Shown: piece after piece, positions 20,750 through 31,688 of the stretch | Position numbering within the stretch: position 1 is the first letter of the stretch | Layout of the letters: the number at the start of each line of letters is the position of its first letter | NCBI GenBank assembly: GCA_963921195.1 | Contig: OY992540.1 | Location: 196,477,640-196,541,639 of the forward strand | Reading direction: 5' to 3' | Source of the DNA: Pegoplata infirma | Taxonomy: Eukaryota; Arthropoda; Insecta; Diptera; Anthomyiidae | DNA length: 64,000 nucleotides | Program-made: the position numbers and the translations under genes | Notes under the pieces: model-generated | Seen by the model: the letters and a program-made list of their open reading frames with translations, nothing else | What the model was told of the DNA's origin: nothing | The model's database searches: none

Positions 20750-21472
20750 TAGCGCGTCCCGAATTCAGCTCTTTTTCGAATTTGAAAATGCTTGCCCCCT
20801 CAAAAGATGGGGATTTAGGACCCTTTTACGGGAAAAATAACAAAAAAAGTTTTGGACAAAAAACCAGTTGGCTACCAGCGGCTAAAGATAGCAATCTTAG
20901 TGCATTTTGAAAAAACAATTTTTTTTGTTTTTTTAAAAAATGTATGCCAAAAGTTGCGCAATATAGAGTACATTCCTGGAAAAATATTAATAAAATTTCC
21001 ATTGAGTAATTTTGGTGCAGCGTTGCATCTTAAAGATGAAAAGTGTGACTTAAAATTTTTTTATTTTTTCTTTTAAACTAAATTGGTCTCAAAACCAGCG
21101 CAAAAAAGATCACATTCGTTAAAACTGTGTCAAAGTAGATTTTGAGACTAATTTAGCTTAAAAGAAAGAAAAAGTAAAAATTAAGTACACCTTTTGATGT
21201 TTGAGATGCAACGCTGTACCAAAATTACTCCATGGAAATTTTATTAATATTTTTCCTCAAATGTACTCTGTATTGCGCAACTTTTGGCGTCAAAATTTTG
21301 GACAACAAAAAAAAAAGTTTTTTTCAAAATGCACTAAGATTGCAATCTTTAGCTGCTGGTAGCCAACTGGTTTTTTGTCCAAACATTTTTTTGTTATTTT
21401 TCCCGTAAAAGGGTCCTAAATCCCCATCGTTTAAGGGGGCAAGATAAAAAATTTTGAATTCGGGACGCGCTA
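20750..21472. mobile_element. FB2-2, uninterrupted 723-bp foldback element
   Basis: TAGCGCGTCCCGAATT and AATTCGGGACGCGCTA are the termini, flanked by the 8-bp duplication GTATACGT (20742-20749, 21473-21480). This copy keeps the centre AGTAAAAATTAAGTACACC intact, which is the empty site for the LINE found in FB2-1. The arms carry ACCAGTTGGCTACC and its complement, and TTTTACGGGAAAAATAAC and its complement. Confidence 0.88.
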
Positions 21473-21689
21473 GTATACGTCTTATACAGTTTTCATGAAA
21501 TTATTATTATAATTATAATAAAAGTTCACCAACTTTAATGCGTGTAAAAAAAAACAAGCGCTGAATTAAAAAAAATGCTCTTGTTACGGAATATGCCCAC
21601 TTTCATTTGCTTTTGGTTTCATCGTATTCCGGGTTTGGTTGTTTTTTTAAAGTCTGTGATTAAGCAAATTTTTTTATTTTTTGCAGAAA

Positions 21690-21990
21690 TTTAAAAAAAT
21701 ATATATATTTGGCCCCCGAACAGACTTTAAAAATTTATTGCTCAACAGTAAGAAAAAACACCTCTCTGAAATTAAAATATTGTTAAAAGGACATTTTAAT
21801 TTTTAAATACAAAGTTTTGTATATGAAAATCCATGGTAGCCTTACCAGGAAAAAAGGACATTCAAATATTGGTTTCAAAATTTTTTGTTGAAATTTTATT
21901 GAAAAATGTTCTTTTTTTTTATTTTGATCTTCATAATTTTGACTACAATATTGTTTTTATAAATTTTTTCGTATGACTGACCTTTTCCGA
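21690..21990 (-). repeat. Repeat W-2
   Basis: Inverse match to W-1 (AAAAAACACCTCTCTGAAA, AAAATTTATTG, ATATATTTGGC on the complementary side). No ORF. Confidence 0.5.
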
Positions 21991-22019
21991 GTCAAAATTG
22001 GAAAAAATGTCTAAAAGTC

Positions 22020-22168
22020 AATAAAGGTTTAAGTTGCAGAAGAAAAATTGAATTACTGAAAATTATAGACATTTCTGGTAGTCGCATGCCGGTTTTAAAC
22101 ACTACAGTTAATGTTATCATCAGCAGGATTTTAAATGTCGGTTTGTCTTGTTAATCGAAATTGTTTTT
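22020..22168 (+). repeat. Repeat S-1 (partial)
   Basis: Shares TTTAAGTTGCAGAAGAAAAA, AATTATAGACATTTCTGGTA, GCCGGTTTTAAACAC and AATGTCGGTTTGTCTTGTT with S-2 and S-3. It is broken at the right by FB6-1. Confidence 0.6.
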
Positions 22169-22170
22169 AA

Positions 22171-23034
22171 AAGAAAAACATGTGGTCCGTAAATTTCTGA
22201 ATAGGTTGTTTGCATCGCCCTATATGGAACTAAGAAAATTGCGTTTTTGGTTTTTAAAATTTTCAAAAACTGGGCTTAGGAGTCGTGGTCAAATATTGGA
22301 GTTGCCTTGATTTAATATTTATCACATTAAAACGGAATGCACCACAATCTCAAAAATTCACATTCTTATATAGTTTTGTATGGGCTATCAATTAACAATT
22401 TTTTTTTTTTAATTTTTTTTTTTAAGTTTAGATGTTTGTCCATTCACACAAAAAAAATTCAGAAACACGTTCTTCGTTTTTTTTCGAGAAAATCGCATTT
22501 AAATTTTAAATTTCATAACAATTTTGTAATTTGCTTGTATTTTCTTGTTTTAACAGAGCGTATGAGAAAAATTTATGCAATTAATATTTCTCATTCGCAA
22601 CTTTAAAATTGTTATGAAAATTAAAATTCAAAGGCGATTTTCTCGAAAAAAACGAAGAACGTGTTCTGATTTTTTTTGTGTGGATGGACATCTAAACTTT
22701 CAAAAAAAATTTTAAAAAAAGTGGCAGGATTTTTAATAAATTGACTTTTTAAAAAAATGAAAAATTTCAGAACGGGTTCTGAAAATTTTCAAAAAAAAAA
22801 AATGTAATCGATAGCCCATACAAAACTATATAAGAATGACAATTTTTGAGATTGTGGTGCATTCCGTTTTAATGTGATAAATATTTAATCAAGGCAACTC
22901 GCCACAAATTTAACAATTTTTGCAATATTTGACCACGCCTCCTAAGCCCAGTTTTTGAAAAATTTAAAAACCAAGAACGCAATTTTCTTAGTTCCATATA
23001 ACCTATTCAGAAGTTTTCGGTACACATGTTTTTT
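22171..23034. mobile_element. FB6-1, foldback element
   Basis: Large palindrome. The left arm words ATTTCTGAATAGG, TAAGAAAATTGCGTTTTTGG, GGGCTTAGGAG, AAAACGGAATGCACCACAAT and TTTTGTATGGGCTATC are mirrored on the right by GATAGCCCATACAAAA, ATTGTGGTGCATTCCGTTTT, CTCCTAAGCCC and CCTATTCAGAAG. The centre is near 22600. The right half is present alone at 51226-51485. No transposase. Confidence 0.75.
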
Positions 23035-23559
23035 TCGCTGGTCATTTGGTGTGGAAGGCCTCATATGTGAATATTTTTAGTTTAAACACATGGCACAATA
23101 ATACCAGGTAGTATTATTAGAATTTGATGTCAATAACGTCCACCTATTAATTTCAAATTTTAAAAATAAAAATTCAAATAAATAAAAAAATCAAAACAAA
23201 AAAAATATAAACAACAAAATAAACAAGAAATCCCAGCAGACAATTTGAAAATATATTCCAAAAAGTGGTTATGTTTATGCCCATATACAAAACTTTAAAC
23301 CACGGTTTTAAACAAATCGGTTAATATTCACAATACGAACACAGTTTTTGCAACAATAGCCATTTTTCTCCAAGAAAAGCGATTGGAAATCTTCTTCTAA
23401 TTTCTTTGTTTGTTGGGTTGCTTTATTATTTGGATTTGTTGAAGTCAGGGGGTTTTATGTTTGTTTACATATTTTTGATTACTTTTTCTAATGATAGTAC
23501 CGTTATAGTTTTACAATGGTTTAAACAGAATACATTTTGAAAGTTTGCAACACTACAAC
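23035..23559. other. AT-rich stretch without recognisable gene
   Basis: No supported ORF, RNA gene or repeat edge. TTTGGTGTGG near 23046 is shared with the flank of FB6-2 at about 51480, so the first 30 bp may still belong to FB6. Confidence 0.4.
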
Positions 23560-23850
23560 TTTTTTGTCTCTCACATTATTTCGCATGGGTTACTAACATG
23601 ATTTGGAATCTGCAGACACAAATGAAGAAATTTGAATTTTCTGTTTCGGAGGCGTGCATAATGGCGACATATTTTGTCAGTAAATTTATTTAATTGTTTT
23701 TTTCGAGCTCGGGCTCTAATTATATTTGTTATAAGGGTTTAAGTTACAAAAATTCAGAAGAAAATTTGAATTTCTAAAAATTATAGACATTTCTGGTATT
23801 CCCATACCGGTTTCAAACACACCAGTTAAGTTAGTGTTATCATCAACAGG
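23560..23850 (+). repeat. Repeat S-2
   Basis: The longest clean S copy with S-4: CATTATTTCGCATGGGTTAC, GCAGACACAAATGAAGAAAT, GTTTCGGAGGCGTGC, AATGGCGACATATTTTGTCA, GAGCTCGGGCTCTAATTATA and AATTATAGACATTTCTGGTA. The segment around the GAGCTCGGGCTC word also appears, reversed, in each unit of the satellite at 27871-31206. Confidence 0.65.
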
Positions 23851-26199
23851 ATGATATATAGTCAAAAAAAGCGCTTTCAAAGTTTTAATACAAAAAATAT
23901 GGTTTTTAATCATTAAGCTCTTTCAAGCTACAAAAAATTAAATCTATAATCCGCCATTTAAATTTCCCACTTTGTTTGCCCATATACAAATTTTTTCAGT
24001 GTACTTACTTTGGAAAAACAAAAAAAAAATTAAGTATGAAAACTTTTCTTTTTAACAAGACATCATTACAGTTGATATATTATAATAGATATTTGAACAA
24101 AAGAATAAACATTATTTTGTTTGCAAAATTTACGAGCAATTATAAGGATAATTAGCTCTTTGTAAATGTTTCCTTAAAAAAAATGTCTTTTTGGCTAGAC
24201 ATTTAAATGATATTTAGAATGAGATTGTTGGTTTAAAAATAAAATTTTAAAGATTTATACACTGTGGAGTTTGAAATGTTTTTTTAAAGAGAAATGTTAT
24301 TTGACATACATAAAGTGTGAAAATCAGAAAAAGCTGATGACAATTTTCGAAAACTGTCACTTTATTTTTTTCAGATTCTCTCATTGTACAACAAAAATTG
24401 TTAATTGTAATTTTTAAAAATAACACAGCCTTACAAAAAAATTTTCTGACCCAGACACCACCTTCCCCTGAACTCGAGTCTGCCATCAAAAAATCTTCAA
24501 AATCCATTAAAAATTTATGATAACCTGTCTTTGTGGAATCTACTTAGTAAAAAATCTGGAATGTATACTTTGGGGAACTTCCTTGTAAGATTACAGAAAA
24601 TCCCAATAAAAAACAAAATGCACGAAACAGAGAGCATGGTGTTATTGAGTATGTTTGCGTTTTTGTTTTATACTTTACAAATGTTACAAATTTCTTTATT
24701 GAAATCGTTTGTTGAAAAAAATACGATTTAGTTCAATTGACAAATTGCTTTATATATATTGATATAAATTGTTGAAAATATGAATTTTATGTGACAAATT
24801 TGTTTAATAACATAAATGTTTAAAAAATTTCGGTTTCATTAACAAATTAGTGAACATTAATAAGAAACGGGTTTTTTTAATTTTTTTGGAATTTTCTGAT
24901 TTTATTTTCTGTGTTGTATGAACTCAAACCAAACAAAATTAAAACTAATTGCAAGTTATTCGGTTATAATTTCCTTAATTGCAATCTAATTTTTCCTAAT
25001 TTCTGCTACTCAATATAATATTATTGAATTAATACACAATTTTTGTATTATTTCATAATTTTAGAAATATTACTATGTTGGTGTTTGCATTTGAATTCAA
25101 TTTAAACGATAATTTAAATTCATTAAATTTCTGTCGAAATATTTGCCATTTGATTTATTAATAAAATTAAAATTGGAAAATAATTTTGTCAAGAATTTAA
25201 AACAAATTGACTTTCGGATTTTTGGGCAAAACAATTAGTTTGCATTTGTAATGTTTCAACGAGCAAACAGAGCAAAAATGTAAAAACTGCAATAAAATTG
25301 TTAGTATTTTATGAAATGAAAATAAATGTGTAATAAATATGATTTATGATATTAACATTTAAATTATGAAATTTAAGTTTAAACATTTGTAATGTGTGGA
25401 AAATTAGACAGGGGATAAATATAATAAAAAATTATATAGAAAAAATTGTGCACACGGAAATTAAATCTGCCATTTTTCAACTGAAAGCCAGTTGATTCTA
25501 CAAGAATTCGGTTAAAACTCTTGAATATAGGTTTTGACAATTGAATATCGTTAGTCACAACTGAAAAAGGTTGATATAACAGGCTTCTTAGTGTAACAAC
25601 TATAAAATTCGGTTGTCACAGCCGAATGTAGTAGCAGCAACCGAATTTTGAGTTGAAAAGTTCAGTTGGAACTTATTTTTGTTGTGTTTGGCAATTAAAT
25701 TAAAGCACAATATTTAAAACTGTATTAATATTTGTTTGTTATAATCATAATATGGTTGTTTCAATCATTAAATGATCCTCAAAATCATAAAATTTTAATT
25801 TAGTTTTATAATATGGTTGCTACAAAAATAGTTATATTGCTACAAATATAATATGATACAATTACACAGTGCTGCAAGAAAAATAAACAAAATTAATTAT
25901 ACTTTTAAAATGAGCTAGTGTAGGTAGTGCATCTTGTCGAAAAGATCATAAAAATGCCATTTAAACTTGCCAGACACCTCATATTTTTGAGTTATTTTCA
26001 AAAACGTTTTTTGGTAATTGTCTCACTAAACCAAGTGTAACTCAGAAACTTGTCAAAAATTTTTTAATTTTTGGCATGTTTGGGATAGGAGATGAATTGT
26101 GTTTTCCATGTGTGTAAATTGGTCTATACACATAAAAAAGATATGCTATAATTTTTGCAATAATATCAAAATTTTTGGTTACATTTTAAAACTTTTTAA
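23851..26199. other. AT-rich region, no confident gene
   Basis: No long ORF. Weak local repeats occur near 25480-25660 (variations on AACCGAATTTTG and GTTGTCACAGCCGAATG) and 25750-25860 (AATATGGTTGCTACAA). One short segment of unusual composition is listed separately at 24435-24507. Confidence 0.4.
24435..24507 (-). other. Possible isolated coding exon
   Basis: On the minus strand an ATG opens MDFEDFLMADSSSGEGG and continues VWVRKFF up to a good donor-like GTAAGG. The segment is richer in GC and less repetitive than its surroundings, and the acidic Ser/Gly sequence does not look like low-complexity AT read-through. I do not recognise the protein and can join it to no second exon, so this is a weak candidate only. 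Confidence 0.2.
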
Positions 26200-26522
26200 C
26201 ATGATAATGTTTTTAGGCTGGTGTCTAATTTTAAAAACGTTGCAGGACGCCACCTCAGTTTGACTATATAAGCTAACAATTAACGAAAAAGAAAACAAGA
26301 ATTACTATTTTCGTTTTCTTAAAACTAAAAATTTTAATGACTTGGGTTTGTAACTTGGATTATAATTCACCTCATTGTGAATAAACCCGTTTTTTACCAG
26401 CTGGTGAATAAAAAGTAACATAATTATTTTTCAACAAAAAAAAATTTTTTTTCATCAAATTTTTATTTTTTCATCAATTTTTTTTTTATACCCTCCACTC
26501 TAGTGATAGAGGGTATATATAA

Positions 26523-27788
26523 GGTTGTTTACTATCGCCACTTCTATTTGCATTATATTTAAATGATTTACATAACTTTTTAGAAGGCGGTTTGTATATA
26601 GAAGAACTAAATATTCGTTTATTGTTGTATGCGGATGATATCGTAATTTTAGCTGAAGATGTGGTAACTCTTCAAAATATGATATACAAATTAGAGAGTT
26701 ACTGTGATATTTGGAACTTAGAAGTAAATTTAAGTAAATCTGCAATTATGGTTTTTAGGCGTGGTGGCAAGTTATCAAAAAATGAAAAATGGAAACTTAG
26801 AGGTACTGAAATAAACATCGTATCCGAATATTGCTATTTAGGTGTGGTTTTCACTCCGAAGTGCAGTTTCAAAAAACACTTAGAAAAAAGAAACGTTTCT
26901 GCAAAAAGCAGCATTATGGCAACCTGGAATTCATTCTTTAATAAAAACGATATATTAATGTCAACAAAATGGAAGCTATTTCAGGCAGTATGCAGAGCGA
27001 TTCAAAGCTACGCAGCACAAATTTGGGGCTTTGAACTTTTCGACGCTGTTGACAAACTTCAGTTGTACTTTATAAAAAGAATACTGAAACTACCTGAAAA
27101 CACTCCCACTTATGCTTTAATGATGGAAACAGGAATGGAAAATGGACACTTGTACACACTGAAACTTCACATAGGTTACATCATGAAAACATTCTTTGAA
27201 TTTAATGAAAATCGGTTGCCACATAAGTTGTCTCACAAAATATTATCCAAAAATATATTTTGGGCAAAAAGTATGAATGAGCTAGGTACAAACTATGGGC
27301 TCGAATGGAACGCGCTTAATTTAAATAAAACTAACTGGCAAGACATGTTCATAAGTCTAATAGAACAAATTAAAATAAACAACTACCATAAAATGTGGAG
27401 ATGTGCAATGACAAGTGAAAGTAGAATATATAAATGGTTAGATCACAACAGTGGTTCTCAATATTTTAATGAACAATATAGCCGATCAAAAATGATGTGG
27501 ATTTTTAAAGCCCGAAGCGGTATGATTCAATTAAATGGTTCAAACTCATACAACCAAAGAGAATGTTCTATATGTAATAGGCATGAAATTGAAAACATTC
27601 AACATTTTTTAGGAAAATGTCCAATTTTTAGAAATTATAGACAAATATTTTTTGGAAAAGAAAGTTTAACTGAAAATGAAGTTATTAACGCATTAAATGG
27701 CGTGAATGATGAGAACTGGGATAATCTAGTAAATTACATAAAAATTGCCCTTCGTTACAGATCCTTAATCTTAAACGAATATAATTAA
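26523..27788 (+). CDS. 3' part of a LINE reverse transcriptase, 5'-truncated
   Basis: Open frame of 421 codons that starts abruptly at the insertion border inside reverse transcriptase block B (GCLLSPLLFALYLNDL); an in-frame stop lies directly upstream in Hel-B. YADD follows at about residue 36, then NLSKSAIMVFRRGG, YCYLGVVFTP, the thumb-like helical part (YAAQIWGF, IKRILKLPENTP) and a terminal zinc-like motif CSICNRHEIENIQHFLGKC. No RNase H is present. It resembles the jockey/CR1-side LINE reverse transcriptases of insects; I cannot name the clade. No stops are seen within what remains, so the truncation probably happened at insertion. Confidence 0.88.
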   Translation, partial: GCLLSPLLFALYLNDLHNFLEGGLYIEELNIRLLLYADDIVILAEDVVTLQNMIYKLESYCDIWNLEVNLSKSAIMVFRRGGKLSKNEKWKLRGTEINIVSEYCYLGVVFTPKCSFKKHLEKRNVSAKSSIMATWNSFFNKNDILMSTKWKLFQAVCRAIQSYAAQIWGFELFDAVDKLQLYFIKRILKLPENTPTYALMMETGMENGHLYTLKLHIGYIMKTFFEFNENRLPHKLSHKILSKNIFWAKSMNELGTNYGLEWNALNLNKTNWQDMFISLIEQIKINNYHKMWRCAMTSESRIYKWLDHNSGSQYFNEQYSRSKMMWIFKARSGMIQLNGSNSYNQRECSICNRHEIENIQHFLGKCPIFRNYRQIFFGKESLTENEVINALNGVNDENWDNLVNYIKIALRYRSLILNEYN

Positions 27789-27870
27789 AATCCGGTGCAA
27801 CGCACAACTTGTTTGTTTTTATCATAAATTAAGATCTCTTTTAAAAAAAAAACTTAATAATTTAAGATTA

Positions 27871-30800
27871 GATTATTATAACTGGATAATATGAAACTAG
27901 TAAGAAACAAACCAGGATGTCTTAAATTTTTAGAAAAATTAAAATTTTTCTTTCACACTTTTCTCAATTCAAAAACCATATATAACAAATCGAAAAATTA
28001 TAATACATAATTATAATTAGAGCCTGAGCTCGACTGTCTTTACAGAAACAATAATTTAAAAATAACGACTATAAGTCGCCCTAAGTGGCAATATCAGTAT
28101 CTTTGGAAAATTGGCAGCACCTAACATTTGTGTCTAAAAATATAGACCATGTCTGGCAACGTTTGCAAAAATAAGTACTTAGATCAGAATTGATGAAGGA
28201 GTGGAAGAAGAATAATGATTACTAAAAATAAAAATTGATTTACATAAAATAGCAATAACAACACTTCTGTAAGAAAAAAAAAAAAACTACAGCAACAATA
28301 CCACTCGAATTGAAAAAATCAGATTTAGTTGATACTTGCTTAACAGCCTTCGTGGCGTATCGGTCTAGAGTGATTGTACGTTACAAGCAGTTAATAGCAA
28401 AGTATTACAGATGATGATGGGTTCAATCCTCAGCGGCTGCGATCTGTAAATAATTTTCACATATAGAGTTCTATTGACTATTAACTAAATAAATTTGACA
28501 TTAAAAGTTTTTCTGAAGATTATTATAACTGGATAATATGAAACTAGTAAGAAACAAACCAGGATGTCTTAAATTTTTAGAAAAATTAAAATTTTTCTTT
28601 CACACTTTTCTCAATTCAAAAACCATATATAACAAATCGAAAAATTATAATACATAATTATAATTAGAGCCTGAGCTCGACTGTCTTTACAGAAACAATA
28701 ATTTAAAAATAACGACTATAAGTCGCCCTAAGTGGCAATATCAGTATCTTTGGAAAATTGGCAGCACCTAACATTTGTGTCTAAAAATATAGACCATGTC
28801 TGGCAACGTTTGCAAAAATAAGTACTTAGATCAGAATTGATGAAGGAGAGGAAGAAGAATAATGATTACTAAAAATAAAAATTGATTTACATAAAATAGC
28901 AATAACAACACTTCTGTAAGAAAAAAAAACTACAGCAACAATACCACTCGAATTGAAAAAATCAGATTTAGTTGATACTTGCTTAACAGCCTTCGTGGCG
29001 TATCGGTCTAGAGTGATTGTACGTTACAAGCAGTTAATAGCAAAGTATTACAGATGATGATGGGTTCAATCCTCAGCGGCTGCGATCTGTAAATAATTTT
29101 CACATATAGAGTTCTATTGACTATTAACTAAATAAATTTGACATTAAAAGTTTTTCTGAAGATTATTATAACTGGATAATATGAAACTAGTAAGAAACAA
29201 ACCAGGATGTCTTAAATTTTTAGAAAAATTAAAATTTTTCTTTCACACTTTTCTCAATTCAAAAACCATATATAACAAATCGAAAAATTATAATACATAA
29301 TTATAATTAGAGCCTGAGCTCGACTGTCTTTACAGAAACAATAATTTAAAAATAACGACTATAAGTCGCCCTAAGTGGCAATATCAGTATCTTTGGAAAA
29401 TTGGCAGCACCTAACATTTGTGTCTAAAAATATAGACCATGTCTGGCAACGTTTGCAAAAATAAGTACTTAGATCAGAATTGATGAAGGAGAGGAAGAAG
29501 AATAATGATTACTAAAAATAAAAATTGATTTACATAAAATAGCAATAACAACACTTCTGTAAGAAAAAAAAAAACTACAGCAACAATACCACTCGAATTG
29601 AAAAAATCAGATTTAGTTGATACTTGCTTAACAGCCTTCGTGGCGTATCGGTCTAGAGTGATTGTACGTTACAAGCAGTTAATAGCAAAGTATTACAGAT
29701 GATGATGGGTTCAATCCTCAGCGGCTGCGATCTGTAAATAATTTTCACATATAGAGTTCTATTGACTATTAACTAAATAAATTTGACATTAAAAGTTTTT
29801 CTGAAGATTATTATAACTGGATAATATGAAACTAGTAAGAAACAAACCAGGATGTCTTAAATTTTTAGAAAAATTAAAATTTTTCTTTCACACTTTTCTC
29901 AATTCAAAAACCATATATAACAAATCGAAAAATTATAATACATAATTATAATTAGAGCCTGAGCTCGACTGTCTTTACAGAAACAATAATTTAAAAATAA
30001 CGACTATAAGTCGCCCTAAGTGGCAATATCAGTATCTTTGGAAAATTGGCAGCACCTAACATTTGTGTCTAAAAATATAGACCATGTCTGGCAACGTTTG
30101 CAAAAATAAGTACTTAGATCAGAATTGATGAAGGAGAGGAAGAAGAATAATGATTACTAAAAATAAAAATTGATTTACATAAAATAGCAATAACAACACT
30201 TCTGTAAGAAAAAAAAACTACAGCAACAATACCACTCGAATTGAAAAAATCAGATTTAGTTGATACTTGCTTAACAGCCTTCGTGGCGTATCGGTCTAGA
30301 GTGATTGTACGTTACAAGCAGTTAATAGCAAAGTATTACAGATGATGATGGGTTCAATCCTCAGCGGCTGCGATCTGTAAATAATTTTCACATATAGAGT
30401 TCTATTGACTATTAACTAAATAAATTTGACATTAAAAGTTTTTCTGAAGATTATTATAACTGGATAATATGAAACTAGTAAGAAACAAACCAGGATGTCT
30501 TAAATTTTTAGAAAAATTAAAATTTTTCTTTCACACTTTTCTCAATTCAAAAACCATATATAACAAATCGAAAAATTATAATACATAATTATAATTAGAG
30601 CCTGAGCTCGACTGTCTTTACAGAAACAATAATTTAAAAATAACGACTATAAGTCGCCCTAAGTGGCAATATCAGTATCTTTGGAAAATTGGCAGCACCT
30701 AACATTTGTGTCTAAAAATATAGACCATGTCTGGCAACGTTTGCAAAAATAAGTACTTAGATCAGAATTGATGAAGGAGAGGAAGAAGAATAATGATTAC

Positions 30801-31206
30801 TAAAAATAAAAATTGATTTACATAAAATAGCAATAACAACACTTCTGTAAGAAAAAAAAACTACAGCAACAATACCACTCGAATTGAAAAAATCAGATTT
30901 AGTTGATACTTGCTTAACAGCCTTCGTGGCGTATCGGTCTAGAGTGATTGTACGTTACAAGCAGTTAATAGCAAAGTATTACAGATGATGATGGGTTCAA
31001 TCCTCAGCGGCTGCGATCTGTAAATAATTTTCACATATAGAGTTCTATTGACTATTAACTAAATAAATTTGACATTAAAAGTTTTTCTGAAGATTATTAT
31101 AACTGGATAATATGAAACTAGTAAGAAACAAACCAGGATGTCTTAAATTTTTAGAAAAATTAAAATTTTTCTTTCACACTTTTCTCAATTCAAAAACCAT
31201 ATATAA
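27871..31206 (+). repeat. Satellite: five complete 643-647 bp units and a partial sixth
   Basis: Units start with GATTATTATAACTGG at 27871, 28518, 29161, 29806, 30449 and 31092 (partial, ends about 31206). Unit lengths are 647, 643, 645, 643 and 643. Each equals 634 plus the length of one A-run (13, 9, 11, 9, 9), so I find essentially no other length change. One base differs in unit 1 (GGAGTGG against GGAGAGG). Each unit holds a reversed piece of repeat S (GAGCCTGAGCTCGACTG) and a tRNA-like SINE head. Such homogeneity implies very recent amplification. Confidence 0.95.
28346..28510 (+). mobile_element. tRNA-like SINE head in satellite unit (first of five)
   Basis: TGGCGTATCGG fits the Pol III A box and GGTTCAATCC, 57 bp later, fits the B box. 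A tail with AACTAAATAAATTTGACATT follows. The stretch between the boxes is longer than a tRNA anticodon arm and I cannot fold a cloverleaf, so it is a SINE-type promoter and not a tRNA gene. Equivalent copies lie about 643-647 bp apart up to about 31020. Confidence 0.65.
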
Positions 31207-31399
31207 TTTATATAATGTTTTTATTAATTAAATATTATTTTTATACGTATTATAGAAAAAAATAAACTGGAACCGAGTCTTCAAACTAAACCTCCGACAG
31301 ACGACCTTTTTTGAGTCAACGTCGTATGTTCAAATATTTCATATATTTATAAGTAGCATTAAGAAATTTTTGTAAACTTAAAATTGAAATAAAGAACAC

Positions 31400-31563
<164 letters not shown>

Positions 31564-31688
31564 AAGTTTGTCATTCCGTTTGTAACACCTCGAAATATTG
31601 GTCTAGGACCCCATAAAGTATATATATTCATGATCCTCGATCGATTTTAAGACGATCTAGCGATGTCCGTCCGTCCGTCCGTCCGTCT

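Noticed and set aside
27871..31206. CRISPR-like array
   Set aside because: Units of about 645 bp with no short spacers, in insect nuclear DNA. This is a tandem satellite.
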